From: a candidate division Zixibacteria bacterium RBG_16_43_9
GTDB lineage: Bacteria > Zixibacteria > MSB-5A5 > RBG-16-43-9
Assembly: GCA_001775355.1 (NCBI GenBank)
Contig: MEWM01000019.1
Location: 1-6,016 of the forward strand
Direction: 5' to 3'
DNA length: 6,016 nucleotides
Shown in pieces: positions 1-5,450 of the stretch (position 1 is the stretch's first letter; every line of letters starts with the position of its first letter). The notes below the pieces were generated by a model, which was not told the origin of the DNA, did no database searches, and saw only the letters and a program-made list of their open reading frames with translations. The position numbers and the translations under genes are program-made.

Positions 1-702
1 AATTATACCGGAGCCTAATTTTAAAGCAGTTTCTATGGAATCTGCCAGCCTTTTCTTTATCTTATCACCCACTATAAGTCTGTCTACTACTACCTCGATG
101 TTATGTTTCTTATTTTTGTTAAGTACCGGCTCTTCTTCTATCTCAAATATTTTTCCATCTACTCTGATCCTGACAAACCCCTCCTTTTTGACTTCCTGAA
201 ACAGGTCTTTGTATTCGCCTTTCCTTCCCCTGACCAGAGGGGCTAAAACCGAGACTTTGCTGTTCTTGGGCAAAGCTAAAACCGCATCTACTATTTGCTC
301 TGCAGCCTGCTGTGTGATTTGTCTCCCGCACTTGTAACAAAAGGGGATGCCTACCCTGGCATAAAGGAGCCTCAGATAGTCATAGATCTCGGTAATGGTG
401 CCAACTGTGGAGCGGGGGTTCTTTGAGGCGCTCCTTTGCTCAATAGAGATAGCTGGAGAAAGTCCTTCTATGAAGTCCACATCCGGCTTTTCCATCATCC
501 CTAAGAACTGCCGGGCATATGCAGAGAGCGACTCCACATATCTCCTCTGCCCTTCCGCATAGATGGTATCAAAAGCTAAGGAGGATTTCCCAGAGCCAGA
601 AATCCCGGTAATGACCACTAATTTATTCCTGGGAATCTCTAAGTCTATATTTTGTAAATTGTGCTCCCGGGCACCTTTGATTTTTATTATATCCTGTGAC
701 AT
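1..702 (-). CDS. uvrA: UvrA, excinuclease ABC subunit A (N-terminal 234 residues, cut by window edge)
   Basis: UvrA is the damage-sensing ABC-type ATPase of nucleotide excision repair. It works as a dimer in the cytoplasm and loads UvrB onto damaged DNA. The frame is open from the ATG at 702-700 to position 1, so the gene continues to the left. Visible marks: the UvrA opening '[19 protein letters not shown]' (residues 8-26), a Walker A motif GISGSGKSS at 33-41, the block [20 protein letters not shown] at 49-68, the Q-loop region '[10 protein letters not shown]' at 82-91, and 'KNPRSTVGT' at 94-102. A Cys pair (CYKC, 122-125) lies at the start of the UvrB-binding region, where the fragment ends. 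These blocks are diagnostic of UvrA (full length usually about 940 residues). The start is fixed by the family N-terminus; only a weak purine run (GAGTG) precedes it. The gene is divergent from the barrel gene at 1246. No break is visible in this part. Confidence 0.97.
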   Translation of the reverse strand, partial: MSQDIIKIKGAREHNLQNIDLEIPRNKLVVITGISGSGKSSLAFDTIYAEGQRRYVESLSAYARQFLGMMEKPDVDFIEGLSPAISIEQRSASKNPRSTVGTITEIYDYLRLLYARVGIPFCYKCGRQITQQAAEQIVDAVLALPKNSKVSVLAPLVRGRKGEYKDLFQEVKKEGFVRIRVDGKIFEIEEEPVLNKNKKHNIEVVVDRLIVGDKIKKRLADSIETALKLGSGII

Positions 703-733
703 TTTCACTCTTTACTACGGATTAACTCTTCAT

Positions 734-762
734 AATATATAAAGGATAAGACTTTTTAGCAA
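734..762 (-). promoter_or_regulatory. Probable sigma70-type promoter for uvrA
   Basis: On the minus strand, TTGCTA (762-757, four of six matches to TTGACA) is followed after exactly 17 bases by TATATT (739-734, five of six to TATAAT). The transcript would start near 727, giving a leader of about 25 bases before the uvrA ATG at 702. No convincing LexA-type operator overlaps it, so SOS control is not evident from sequence. This is assigned by pattern only. Confidence 0.5.
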
Positions 763-782
763 GAAATGACGCGTGAGTTATG

Positions 783-802
783 CCTGGTGAATTAATATCA
801 GG
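783..802. repeat. Imperfect 20-bp palindrome upstream of uvrA promoter
   Basis: CCTGGTGAATTAATATCAGG is nearly self-complementary: outer CCTG/CAGG pairs, then partial pairing inward with wobbles and one mismatch. It sits about 20 bases upstream of the proposed uvrA -35 box, where an operator could lie. The CTG-CAG spacing is 12 bases, not the 10 of the enterobacterial LexA box, so I do not call it a LexA site. It may be chance in AT-rich DNA. Confidence 0.2.
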
Positions 803-1083
803 AAGAAATTAAGAAAATCGACCTCCACTTGGGCCATGTCTTTGGCGATGGAGTTTTCACCAGCCATATTTTGTATTGATATAGTCTACAAAAACTTACA
901 CGTCAACTATTGCCTTGGGAAAGACTAATCAGTCCATTTTTCAGTTCAATTTTTGAGCTGCGTTTCGATGATAATGTTATCTGGATTAAGAAGTTAAGAG
1001 AACTTTCTACCTTCTGTTTTGACTGTGGAGATTTAACGCAGTCAATTGCGAATGGCATTCAAAATTTGTTAATAAATTTATAA
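796..1083 (+). pseudogene. Possible decayed coding remnant, unidentified
   Basis: This frame follows a TAA at 793-795 and runs about 95 codons to a TAA at 1081-1083 with a single interruption, a TGA at 877-879. The first part reads 'EEIKKIDLHLGHVFGDGVF' and the second includes 'LPWERLISPFFSSIFELR' and 'FDDNVIWIKKLRELSTFC'. The composition looks protein-like (mixed charged and aromatic residues), but I do not recognise a family. There is no ATG with a ribosome binding site; the only start-like codons in the second part are TTG or ATT. The opposite strand also has short open frames here (903-1058, 51 codons; 778-867, 29 codons) without ribosome binding sites. It may be the tail of a gene lost by deletion, or simply a chance open stretch. 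Confidence 0.25.
878..906 (-). promoter_or_regulatory. Possible second, upstream minus-strand promoter
   Basis: On the minus strand, TTGACG (906-901, five of six to consensus) and TATATC (883-878, four of six) are separated by 17 bases. If used, it would give a uvrA leader of about 170 bases. It lies within the possible relict coding stretch at 796-1083, and AT-rich DNA produces such matches by chance, so support is weak. Confidence 0.2.
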
Positions 1084-1090
1084 AAAATAG

Positions 1091-1119
1091 TTGACAAAGA
1101 AAAACTAATATAGTAATTT
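1091..1119 (+). promoter_or_regulatory. Candidate promoter for the barrel-lipoprotein operon
   Basis: A perfect TTGACA (1091-1096) stands directly upstream of the operon in AT-rich DNA. At 17 bases spacing the -10 element would be TAATTT (1114-1119), which matches TATAAT poorly. The better match TATAGT (1109-1114) is only 12 bases away, too close for sigma70. The TTG...TAnnTT arrangement is also somewhat like the Bacteroidota promoter form, but incomplete. The leader would be about 120 bases, unusually long. The -35 box is convincing; the -10 is not. Confidence 0.35.
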
Positions 1120-1180
1120 CAAAGCTCTAAAGTTTTAATGAGGTTGAGAAAACGAAAATAATTTCTTCAAGGTCTGATCT

Positions 1181-1190
1181 AAAGGAGGTG
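1181..1190 (+). promoter_or_regulatory. Orphan perfect Shine-Dalgarno sequence in the operon leader
   Basis: AAAGGAGGTG is a full match to the anti-Shine-Dalgarno end of 16S rRNA, yet the next bases are TAAGTTCTAA and no ATG or GTG follows at 5-10 bases. The first candidate start is a TTG at 1205-1207, about 15 bases downstream. It opens a 14-codon frame whose TGA (1247-1249) overlaps the ATG (1246-1248) of the barrel gene. The barrel gene has its own closer site, AAGGAG at 1235-1240. It could be a ribosome standby site, the site of a lost leader gene, or part of a leader-peptide arrangement. Confidence 0.4.
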
Positions 1191-1245
1191 TAAGTTCTAA
1201 TTTTTTGTCCTGTTTTTTTCGAACCCTTAAATTCAAGGAGCAGAT

Positions 1246-2679
1246 ATGAGATTTAGAAATCTGGTTATCTTTTTCTTTCTGATTTTTCTCCTGATTTACC
1301 CTTTAAATAGTCATTCTTCTGGACTAACTCCCTCAGGCGTGGGAACCAAAGCACTTGGTTTAGGAGGGGCTTTCCGGGGGCTGGCAGATGACTGGAGTGC
1401 GTCCTACTGGAATCCGGCTGGACTTGCTTTCCAGACAAAATCTGAGGTTAATTTCTCCATTATGGTGTTAAACCCCAGGCCTAAGTTCACTCCTGATGTA
1501 ACTTTTGATGGATGGGGAGTTGGTTACAGAAATGGCATCAAATGGTACCCGGATGACAAAACCTTCTCCTTGCCCAGTTTCAGCGGATTTTTAAAATTCC
1601 CGGAGTTGAATGGATTCATAACTGGACTGGCTTTTTTCATCCCTTACCGCAGCAGTTTTGAGTGGGATTTGTTTGATCCCTTGCCCGGTTATAACAATAA
1701 TATCCCCTACCCAGGCATAGACCACAAAGGGGATCTCACTGTTTTGGACTTTCATCCCAGTGTAGCCAGACAGTTTATGGAAGGGAAACTCTCCTTAGGA
1801 GCAGGGATAAGTATCCAGAAGGGAGATTTAACCTTGCGAAGGGTAGATTTAGTCCCGACTGAACCTTTTGTTACTTCGTTTTTCAATAATAGACCATTTG
1901 ACCTTTTCCCGGTTGACAATAGATTCGAGGGTGATGGCTGGGGATTTGGTGGTAATATCGGTTTATTGTACAAGGCTTCTCCTAAGTTTCAGATAGGTGT
2001 TTCTGTAAGAAGCCCGATAACTTTAAAACTATCTGGCACCAGGACACTTACTGTATATTTACCATATGATACTTCTTTCGCGAGGAATGTAGTTCAACCT
2101 GTTGATTCAGTCGCGGCTAACTACTTTTACGGTTATACCTTGAGTTCAATCCTTGACTCTGACACCAAATTCAAATTGCCAGCAGATTTCGGAGTAGGGA
2201 TTGCAGTTATGCCATATTCTAATCTTACCGTGACAGTGGATGTCAACTTAACTACCTGGTCCAGCTTAAAAGAGCTGAAATTTGAGGAAAAAGGGAAAGA
2301 CCCTTTAACCGGTAAAGAAATAACCGGATATTCTGTTCCCTTTGAATGGAAAGATGCGACCAGGTTCAGTTTAGGATTGCAGTATATGCCCCACAAAAGC
2401 TTAGCCCTTAGAGCTGGATATTTTCTTGATCCCACCCCTACCCCGGACAAGACCCTCACACCTCTATTCTTCAATTCCGGAGAGAAAAATGGTTATACTC
2501 TGGGAGTAGGTTATAAAGGTGAATCTTTTGAGTTAGGTTATTCTTACGAGTTCACCGGTTACAAAGAGAAGTTTTTGAAACCTACTGAGGGTGTGACTCC
2601 TTCGTCTCTAATCAATCTTCCTGGAAGATACGAGAATGGAAACCATACTTCCTATTTTACCTTCACCTACAAATTTTAA
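1246..2679 (+). CDS. OMPP1/FadL-family outer-membrane beta-barrel protein
   Basis: A 477-residue predicted outer-membrane barrel of the FadL/OMPP1 (TodX, PorV-like) family, whose members pass hydrophobic compounds such as long-chain fatty acids or aromatics across the outer membrane. A signal peptide is clear: basic MRFRN, then a hydrophobic core (residues 6-20), with cleavage probably near 23-26. The mature start carries the family signature GTKALGLGGAF (33-43), GLADDWSASYWNPAGLAF (45-62), including the NPAG hatch motif. The rest alternates polar and hydrophobic residues in barrel-strand fashion, and the protein ends '...TSYFTFTYKF' with a terminal Phe, the usual Bam recognition signal. The start is supported by AAGGAG five bases upstream. 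It is the first gene of an operon with the lipoprotein at 2695. The substrate cannot be read from sequence; a structural PorV-like role is the main alternative, but no type IX secretion gene is in view. Confidence 0.88.
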   Translation: MRFRNLVIFFFLIFLLIYPLNSHSSGLTPSGVGTKALGLGGAFRGLADDWSASYWNPAGLAFQTKSEVNFSIMVLNPRPKFTPDVTFDGWGVGYRNGIKWYPDDKTFSLPSFSGFLKFPELNGFITGLAFFIPYRSSFEWDLFDPLPGYNNNIPYPGIDHKGDLTVLDFHPSVARQFMEGKLSLGAGISIQKGDLTLRRVDLVPTEPFVTSFFNNRPFDLFPVDNRFEGDGWGFGGNIGLLYKASPKFQIGVSVRSPITLKLSGTRTLTVYLPYDTSFARNVVQPVDSVAANYFYGYTLSSILDSDTKFKLPADFGVGIAVMPYSNLTVTVDVNLTTWSSLKELKFEEKGKDPLTGKEITGYSVPFEWKDATRFSLGLQYMPHKSLALRAGYFLDPTPTPDKTLTPLFFNSGEKNGYTLGVGYKGESFELGYSYEFTGYKEKFLKPTEGVTPSSLINLPGRYENGNHTSYFTFTYKF

Positions 2680-2694
2680 AGAGGAGAGTTTAAA

Positions 2695-4080
2695 ATGAGA
2701 AAGGTATTTAAAACGATTTTTTTGGGCTTCCTTTTCCTTTTAATATTTTTCGGCTGTGGCAAGAGGAAAAACCCTCTGCAGATGACTGTTGATCAGGGCG
2801 GGATTTTCGAGATCTCAATTGACACAGCCTTCACCCTGATAAATAACGTCCTGGGCGATCCGTTTGGAAGAACCCTGTTGGTTTACCTTCCCCCAGGCTA
2901 TCAAGAGGGCGTATCAAAGAACTATAAGTATCCTGTTCTTATTCTTTTACACGGCTTTAAGGAAAACGGATCGAGCTATGACCATTATTACAGGATCAAA
3001 ACCACAGCTGACCAGATGATCTCCTCCGGGGAGATTCAGCCGATGGTGATAGTAATGCCAGATGGCTCTGGCAGATTCGGTGGCAGCTTCTTTACCAATT
3101 CGGTCTATGAGGATTCTTCTGTTTTCGCAGGGAAATATGAGGACTACGTAACCAGAGAGCTGCTCTCCTGGGTATTATATGATTTCGGTACGGCGATGAG
3201 AGGGATCAACTATAAGGTTACCACCAGAGATTCTACTCATATTGACACTACAAGAATTGAAGTAAAGGATACAGTTTGCGCCGCCGATACCACCAAGCAT
3301 CCACCAGGATGCCTTGGCGATAGCACTAAAGTACTGACCCATATCTTTATGATTATCGATACCTTGCATATACCGGTGATTGACACCACCGTGACGGTTT
3401 CGGATAGTATATTGTTACAGCAAAATCTAGGGATCTCCGGGCATGGGAATGGAGGATATGGAGCCTTGAGGATTGCCACAGACTACCCCCTCACTTTTGG
3501 CTCGGTGAGTGTGATGTCTGCTCCTCTTGATTTTGACTCTCTTTTAAACCTTATACCGGCATTTATGGATTCAAACGGTGTTAATCGCCAGACTGGCCAG
3601 GGGTATCACCAGATAAATCCAGATCCAGACAGGCTAGACCGGCTGAGTTCCCTTTTCTTCGCTATGGCTGTGGCTTTTTCACCTCACGAGCCTTCCAACC
3701 CCGATCTTAGCACTTTCTTTAAGCTCACCCCCTCAGGCAAAGGGGTGGACCTCCCATTTGATTCCTTGAGCCGGACCGTTACAGCAGTCTGGAACAAATG
3801 GCTGGATGCGGACCTGAAGACCAGGATCTTAAGGATTCCTTCTTCTGATACCAGTTTAAACCACCTGAAAATCTATATCGATTGCGGTGATCCGGGTGAG
3901 TTTGGCTTTAAGGATCAGGCTTTAGCATTCTATAACTCACTGCCTGCAGTGATCAGAAATAATACTACTTTGCAAATCTACTCCGGTTATCCTGGGTATC
4001 CGGCTTTAGAGAATAGCTTCATTTATGACCGCTTAAGAGAGGTGCTAAAATTCCATTCTGACCATTTCACAGCACCATAA
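2695..4080 (+). CDS. Esterase-fold lipoprotein (esterase D / antigen 85-like) lacking the catalytic serine
   Basis: A 461-residue predicted lipoprotein of the putative esterase family (alpha/beta hydrolase, PF00756 type). The signal is MRKVFK, a hydrophobic core (8-19) and a lipobox IFFGC with lipidated Cys21. Hydrolase blocks in order: GRTLLVYLPPGYQ (58-70), PVLILLHGF (80-88, oxyanion-hole region), MVIVMPDGSG (117-126), then the nucleophile elbow GISGHGNGGYGALRIA (246-261), IYIDCGDPGEFGF (393-405) and a C-terminal LREVLKFHSDHF (447-458). In active relatives the elbow is GHSxGG; here Ser is replaced by Gly251 (codon GGG at 3445-3447). The usual C-terminal GGH is replaced by GYPALEN (434-440), so the catalytic His seems lost too. 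An insertion of about 75-80 residues (roughly 165-243), rich in Thr and Asp, with Cys195 and Cys206, precedes the elbow. It lies 15 bases after the barrel gene, with GAGGAGA (2681-2687) as ribosome site. Probably a binding or scaffold protein at the envelope rather than an esterase. Confidence 0.85.
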   Translation: MRKVFKTIFLGFLFLLIFFGCGKRKNPLQMTVDQGGIFEISIDTAFTLINNVLGDPFGRTLLVYLPPGYQEGVSKNYKYPVLILLHGFKENGSSYDHYYRIKTTADQMISSGEIQPMVIVMPDGSGRFGGSFFTNSVYEDSSVFAGKYEDYVTRELLSWVLYDFGTAMRGINYKVTTRDSTHIDTTRIEVKDTVCAADTTKHPPGCLGDSTKVLTHIFMIIDTLHIPVIDTTVTVSDSILLQQNLGISGHGNGGYGALRIATDYPLTFGSVSVMSAPLDFDSLLNLIPAFMDSNGVNRQTGQGYHQINPDPDRLDRLSSLFFAMAVAFSPHEPSNPDLSTFFKLTPSGKGVDLPFDSLSRTVTAVWNKWLDADLKTRILRIPSSDTSLNHLKIYIDCGDPGEFGFKDQALAFYNSLPAVIRNNTTLQIYSGYPGYPALENSFIYDRLREVLKFHSDHFTAP

Positions 4081-4100
4081 GCTTTATTTTGGGAGAAAAC

Positions 4101-4130
4101 AAAAAAGCCCCCGTACGGGGGCTTTTTTTT
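4101..4130. terminator. Bidirectional intrinsic terminator
   Basis: GCCCCCGTACGGGGGC (4107-4122) is a perfect 16-base palindrome, preceded by six A (4101-4106) and followed by eight T (4123-4130). Read on either strand it gives a GC-rich stem followed by a U tract, so it can end both the plus-strand operon, 26 bases after the lipoprotein stop, and the convergent hemW transcript, 19 bases after its stop. Confidence 0.93.
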
Positions 4131-4141
4131 ATCTCTATAAC

Positions 4142-5275
4142 TCAGGGGCATAGCTTCTGAATTATCGAATCAGCAACCAGAATTCCTTTTCTGGTTAGTC
4201 TTAGATTATCCTTTCCTCTTTTTAGAAACCTTACATTTATCAACTCTGAAATCTCCACCTTTTTTTCCTTTTCCAGATCAAAATTCAAATCCTCCTTCAG
4301 TTTTTTTAAGTCTATCCCCTCAGTCATTCTCAGGCCCAAAAGGATAAACTCGTTTATTTTTTGACTCTCGGTGAGCCTTTCTCTAAAATCAATAAGCAAA
4401 GAATTTTTCTCAGACAGCTCTACGTACTCTTTAATGCCTCTTATATTCCCCCATCTTACTCCCTGGAAATAAGAATGAGCGCCTGCGCCAAATCCTATAT
4501 ATTCCTTCCCCTGCCAGTATCTTAAGTTATGCTGACATTCAAATCCTTTGCAGGCAAAATTTGAAAGCTCATACTGTCTGTACCCCTGAGCTTTAAGCAA
4601 GTTTATACCCTCAAGGTACATTTTCCTTACCTCTTCCTCATCAGGTAGACCCAATTCCCCTTGCTTCCATAAATAATAGAAGGGCGTGCCCTCCTCGATG
4701 GTAAGACTATAAACTGATAGATGCTCTGGCCTGAGCTTCAAAGCCATATTTAAATTCTCTCTCCAGGTCTTTAGACTTTGTCCCGGTATCCCAAAGATCA
4801 AATCCAAGCTTAAGTTATTTAAACATTCCTTTAACATCCTATATGACTTCAAAGCCTGTCTGGACGTGTGAGTTCTCCCTAAGATTTTTAACTCTTCATC
4901 CCTGAAAGACTGAACCCCCAAGCTCGCTCGGTTGAAACCCAAGTTCCTGAGCTTTTTTACCTTCCCTTTTGTCAGAGTTCCCGGATTTACCTCTAAACTT
5001 ATCTCCGCATCAGATTTAACTTCAAAGGAGCTGAGAACGGTTTCTAAGATAGCGCCAAGTCGAGAGGTTCTTAAAATCGAAGGAGTTCCACCCCCAAAGT
5101 AGATGGTCTCAGCAAATATCCTTTCAGTTTGACTTTCAGAAAAGGCTTGAATCTCTTTTAAAAGGGATTTGACATATTCTCCTGCTAAATCGGAGTCTAT
5201 AACTTTAGAATTGAAATCGCAATAAGGGCATTTGGAAAGGCAAAAAGGTATGTGGATATATATGCCAAGAGACAT
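4142..5275 (-). CDS. hemW: HemW-like radical SAM protein (coproporphyrinogen III oxidase-like)
   Basis: A 377-residue cytoplasmic radical SAM protein of the HemN/HemW group. Marks: the start 'LGIYIHIPFCLSKCPYCDFN' with the CxxxCxxC iron-sulfur ligands Cys12, Cys16 and Cys19; IYFGGGTPSIL (58-68, SAM binding); EVNPGT (95-100); GFNRASLGVQSF (113-124); DLIFGIPGQ (158-166); YSLTIEEGTPF (189-199); HNLRYWQG (249-256); and GFGAGAHSY (261-269). A C-terminal HemN-type domain follows from about 300 to 365. The length and lack of the extra N-terminal segment of true HemN favour HemW, the heme chaperone often annotated as oxygen-independent coproporphyrinogen oxidase; oxidase activity should not be assumed. 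No Shine-Dalgarno precedes the ATG (upstream bases CGTAATATAAAATT), and the start rests on family alignment. It is transcribed towards the terminator at 4101-4130. No other heme gene is in the window. Confidence 0.93.
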   Translation of the reverse strand: MSLGIYIHIPFCLSKCPYCDFNSKVIDSDLAGEYVKSLLKEIQAFSESQTERIFAETIYFGGGTPSILRTSRLGAILETVLSSFEVKSDAEISLEVNPGTLTKGKVKKLRNLGFNRASLGVQSFRDEELKILGRTHTSRQALKSYRMLKECLNNLSLDLIFGIPGQSLKTWRENLNMALKLRPEHLSVYSLTIEEGTPFYYLWKQGELGLPDEEEVRKMYLEGINLLKAQGYRQYELSNFACKGFECQHNLRYWQGKEYIGFGAGAHSYFQGVRWGNIRGIKEYVELSEKNSLLIDFRERLTESQKINEFILLGLRMTEGIDLKKLKEDLNFDLEKEKKVEISELINVRFLKRGKDNLRLTRKGILVADSIIQKLCP

Positions 5276-5281
5276 AATTTT

Positions 5282-5310
5282 ATATTACGAAAAAGATGGA
5301 GAGAAACCAA
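5282..5310 (-). promoter_or_regulatory. Candidate hemW promoter next to the start codon
   Basis: On the minus strand, TTGGTT (5310-5305, three of six) and TAATAT (5287-5282, four of six) are 17 bases apart, and only six bases separate the -10 from the ATG at 5275, so transcription would begin at or near the start codon. An alternative -10, TATACT (5344-5339, five of six), has TTGAAA (5365-5360) 15 bases upstream and would give a normal leader of about 55-60 bases. The sequence does not decide between them. Confidence 0.3.
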
Positions 5311-5364
5311 GGGAATTTAATTGAGTAGATTTTTGGTAAGTATAGATCCAAGTCTGCGATTTCA

Positions 5365-5447
5365 AACTCATCCCCTTACCCCTTCTCTTAACAAGAGAAG
5401 GGGAGTTTAAGTCCCTCTCTTTTCAAGAGAGGGATTCAGGGTGAGTT
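5365..5447. repeat. Double-hairpin palindromic repeat element (REP/MITE-like)
   Basis: About 83 bases lying between the TPR gene and hemW. The ends are imperfect inverted repeats: AACTCATCCC (5365-5374) against GGGTGAGTT (5439-5447), with one extra base. Inside are two strong stem-loops: CCCCTTCTCTT / AAGAGAAGGGG (5379-5389 and 5393-5403, 11 perfect pairs, loop AAC) and TCCCTCTCTT / AAGAGAGGGA (5412-5421 and 5425-5434, 10 perfect pairs, loop TTC). The stems are related to each other and joined by AGTTTAAG. The design is that of dispersed non-coding palindromic elements found in many copies in some genomes. There is no T tract, so it is not a classical terminator, though it could stabilise or attenuate the TPR gene's 3' end. 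Confidence 0.7.
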
Positions 5448-5450
5448 CAG

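Larger units (their letters stand above)
703..1245. other. 543-bp divergent intergenic region between uvrA and the barrel operon
   Basis: No intact gene is supported here. The first 100 bases hold the uvrA promoter region, the middle (796-1083) a possible coding relic, and the last 160 bases a very AT-rich leader for the plus-strand operon containing a TTGACA box and an orphan Shine-Dalgarno sequence. I see no tRNA, no rRNA piece and no riboswitch class I can recognise. Confidence 0.7.

Noticed and set aside
143..340. 65-codon minus-strand frame inside uvrA
   Set aside because: Out of frame with the clearly conserved UvrA reading, which covers the same bases.
783..802. LexA/SOS operator upstream of uvrA
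   Set aside because: CTG and CAG halves are present but spaced by 12 rather than 10 bases, and no Gram-positive type GAAC-N4-GTTC box is seen either.
836..928. 30-codon plus-strand frame starting ATG TCT TTG GCG
   Set aside because: No ribosome site and no homology I recognise; it overlaps another equally open frame, so chance is likely.
903..1058. 51-codon minus-strand frame beginning MPFAIDCVKS
   Set aside because: No Shine-Dalgarno and no recognised family; overlaps the plus-strand relic candidate, so at most one can be real.
1138..1161. Seven-codon frame MRLRKRK in the operon leader
   Set aside because: No ribosome site before it; too short to support as a leader peptide.
2133..2474. 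113-codon open frame on the minus strand inside the barrel gene
   Set aside because: Lies wholly opposite a well-supported barrel coding region, has no ribosome site and no recognisable family; it is a shadow.
3175..3479. Overlapping minus-strand frames of 64 and 80 codons opposite the lipoprotein insertion
   Set aside because: I considered whether the insertion might hide an antisense gene, but neither frame has a ribosome site or protein-like motifs, and the plus-strand frame is continuous.
2695..4080. Type IX secretion cargo
   Set aside because: I considered this because the barrel resembles PorV-like proteins, but the product is a lipoprotein and its C-terminus is the hydrolase helix, not a T9SS sorting domain.
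5379..5434. Intrinsic terminator of the TPR gene
   Set aside because: The stems are strong but neither is followed by a run of T on the minus strand.
5365..5447. CRISPR array
   Set aside because: The two hairpins are related but differ in sequence and length, with no repeated spacers; this is a paired-palindrome element.
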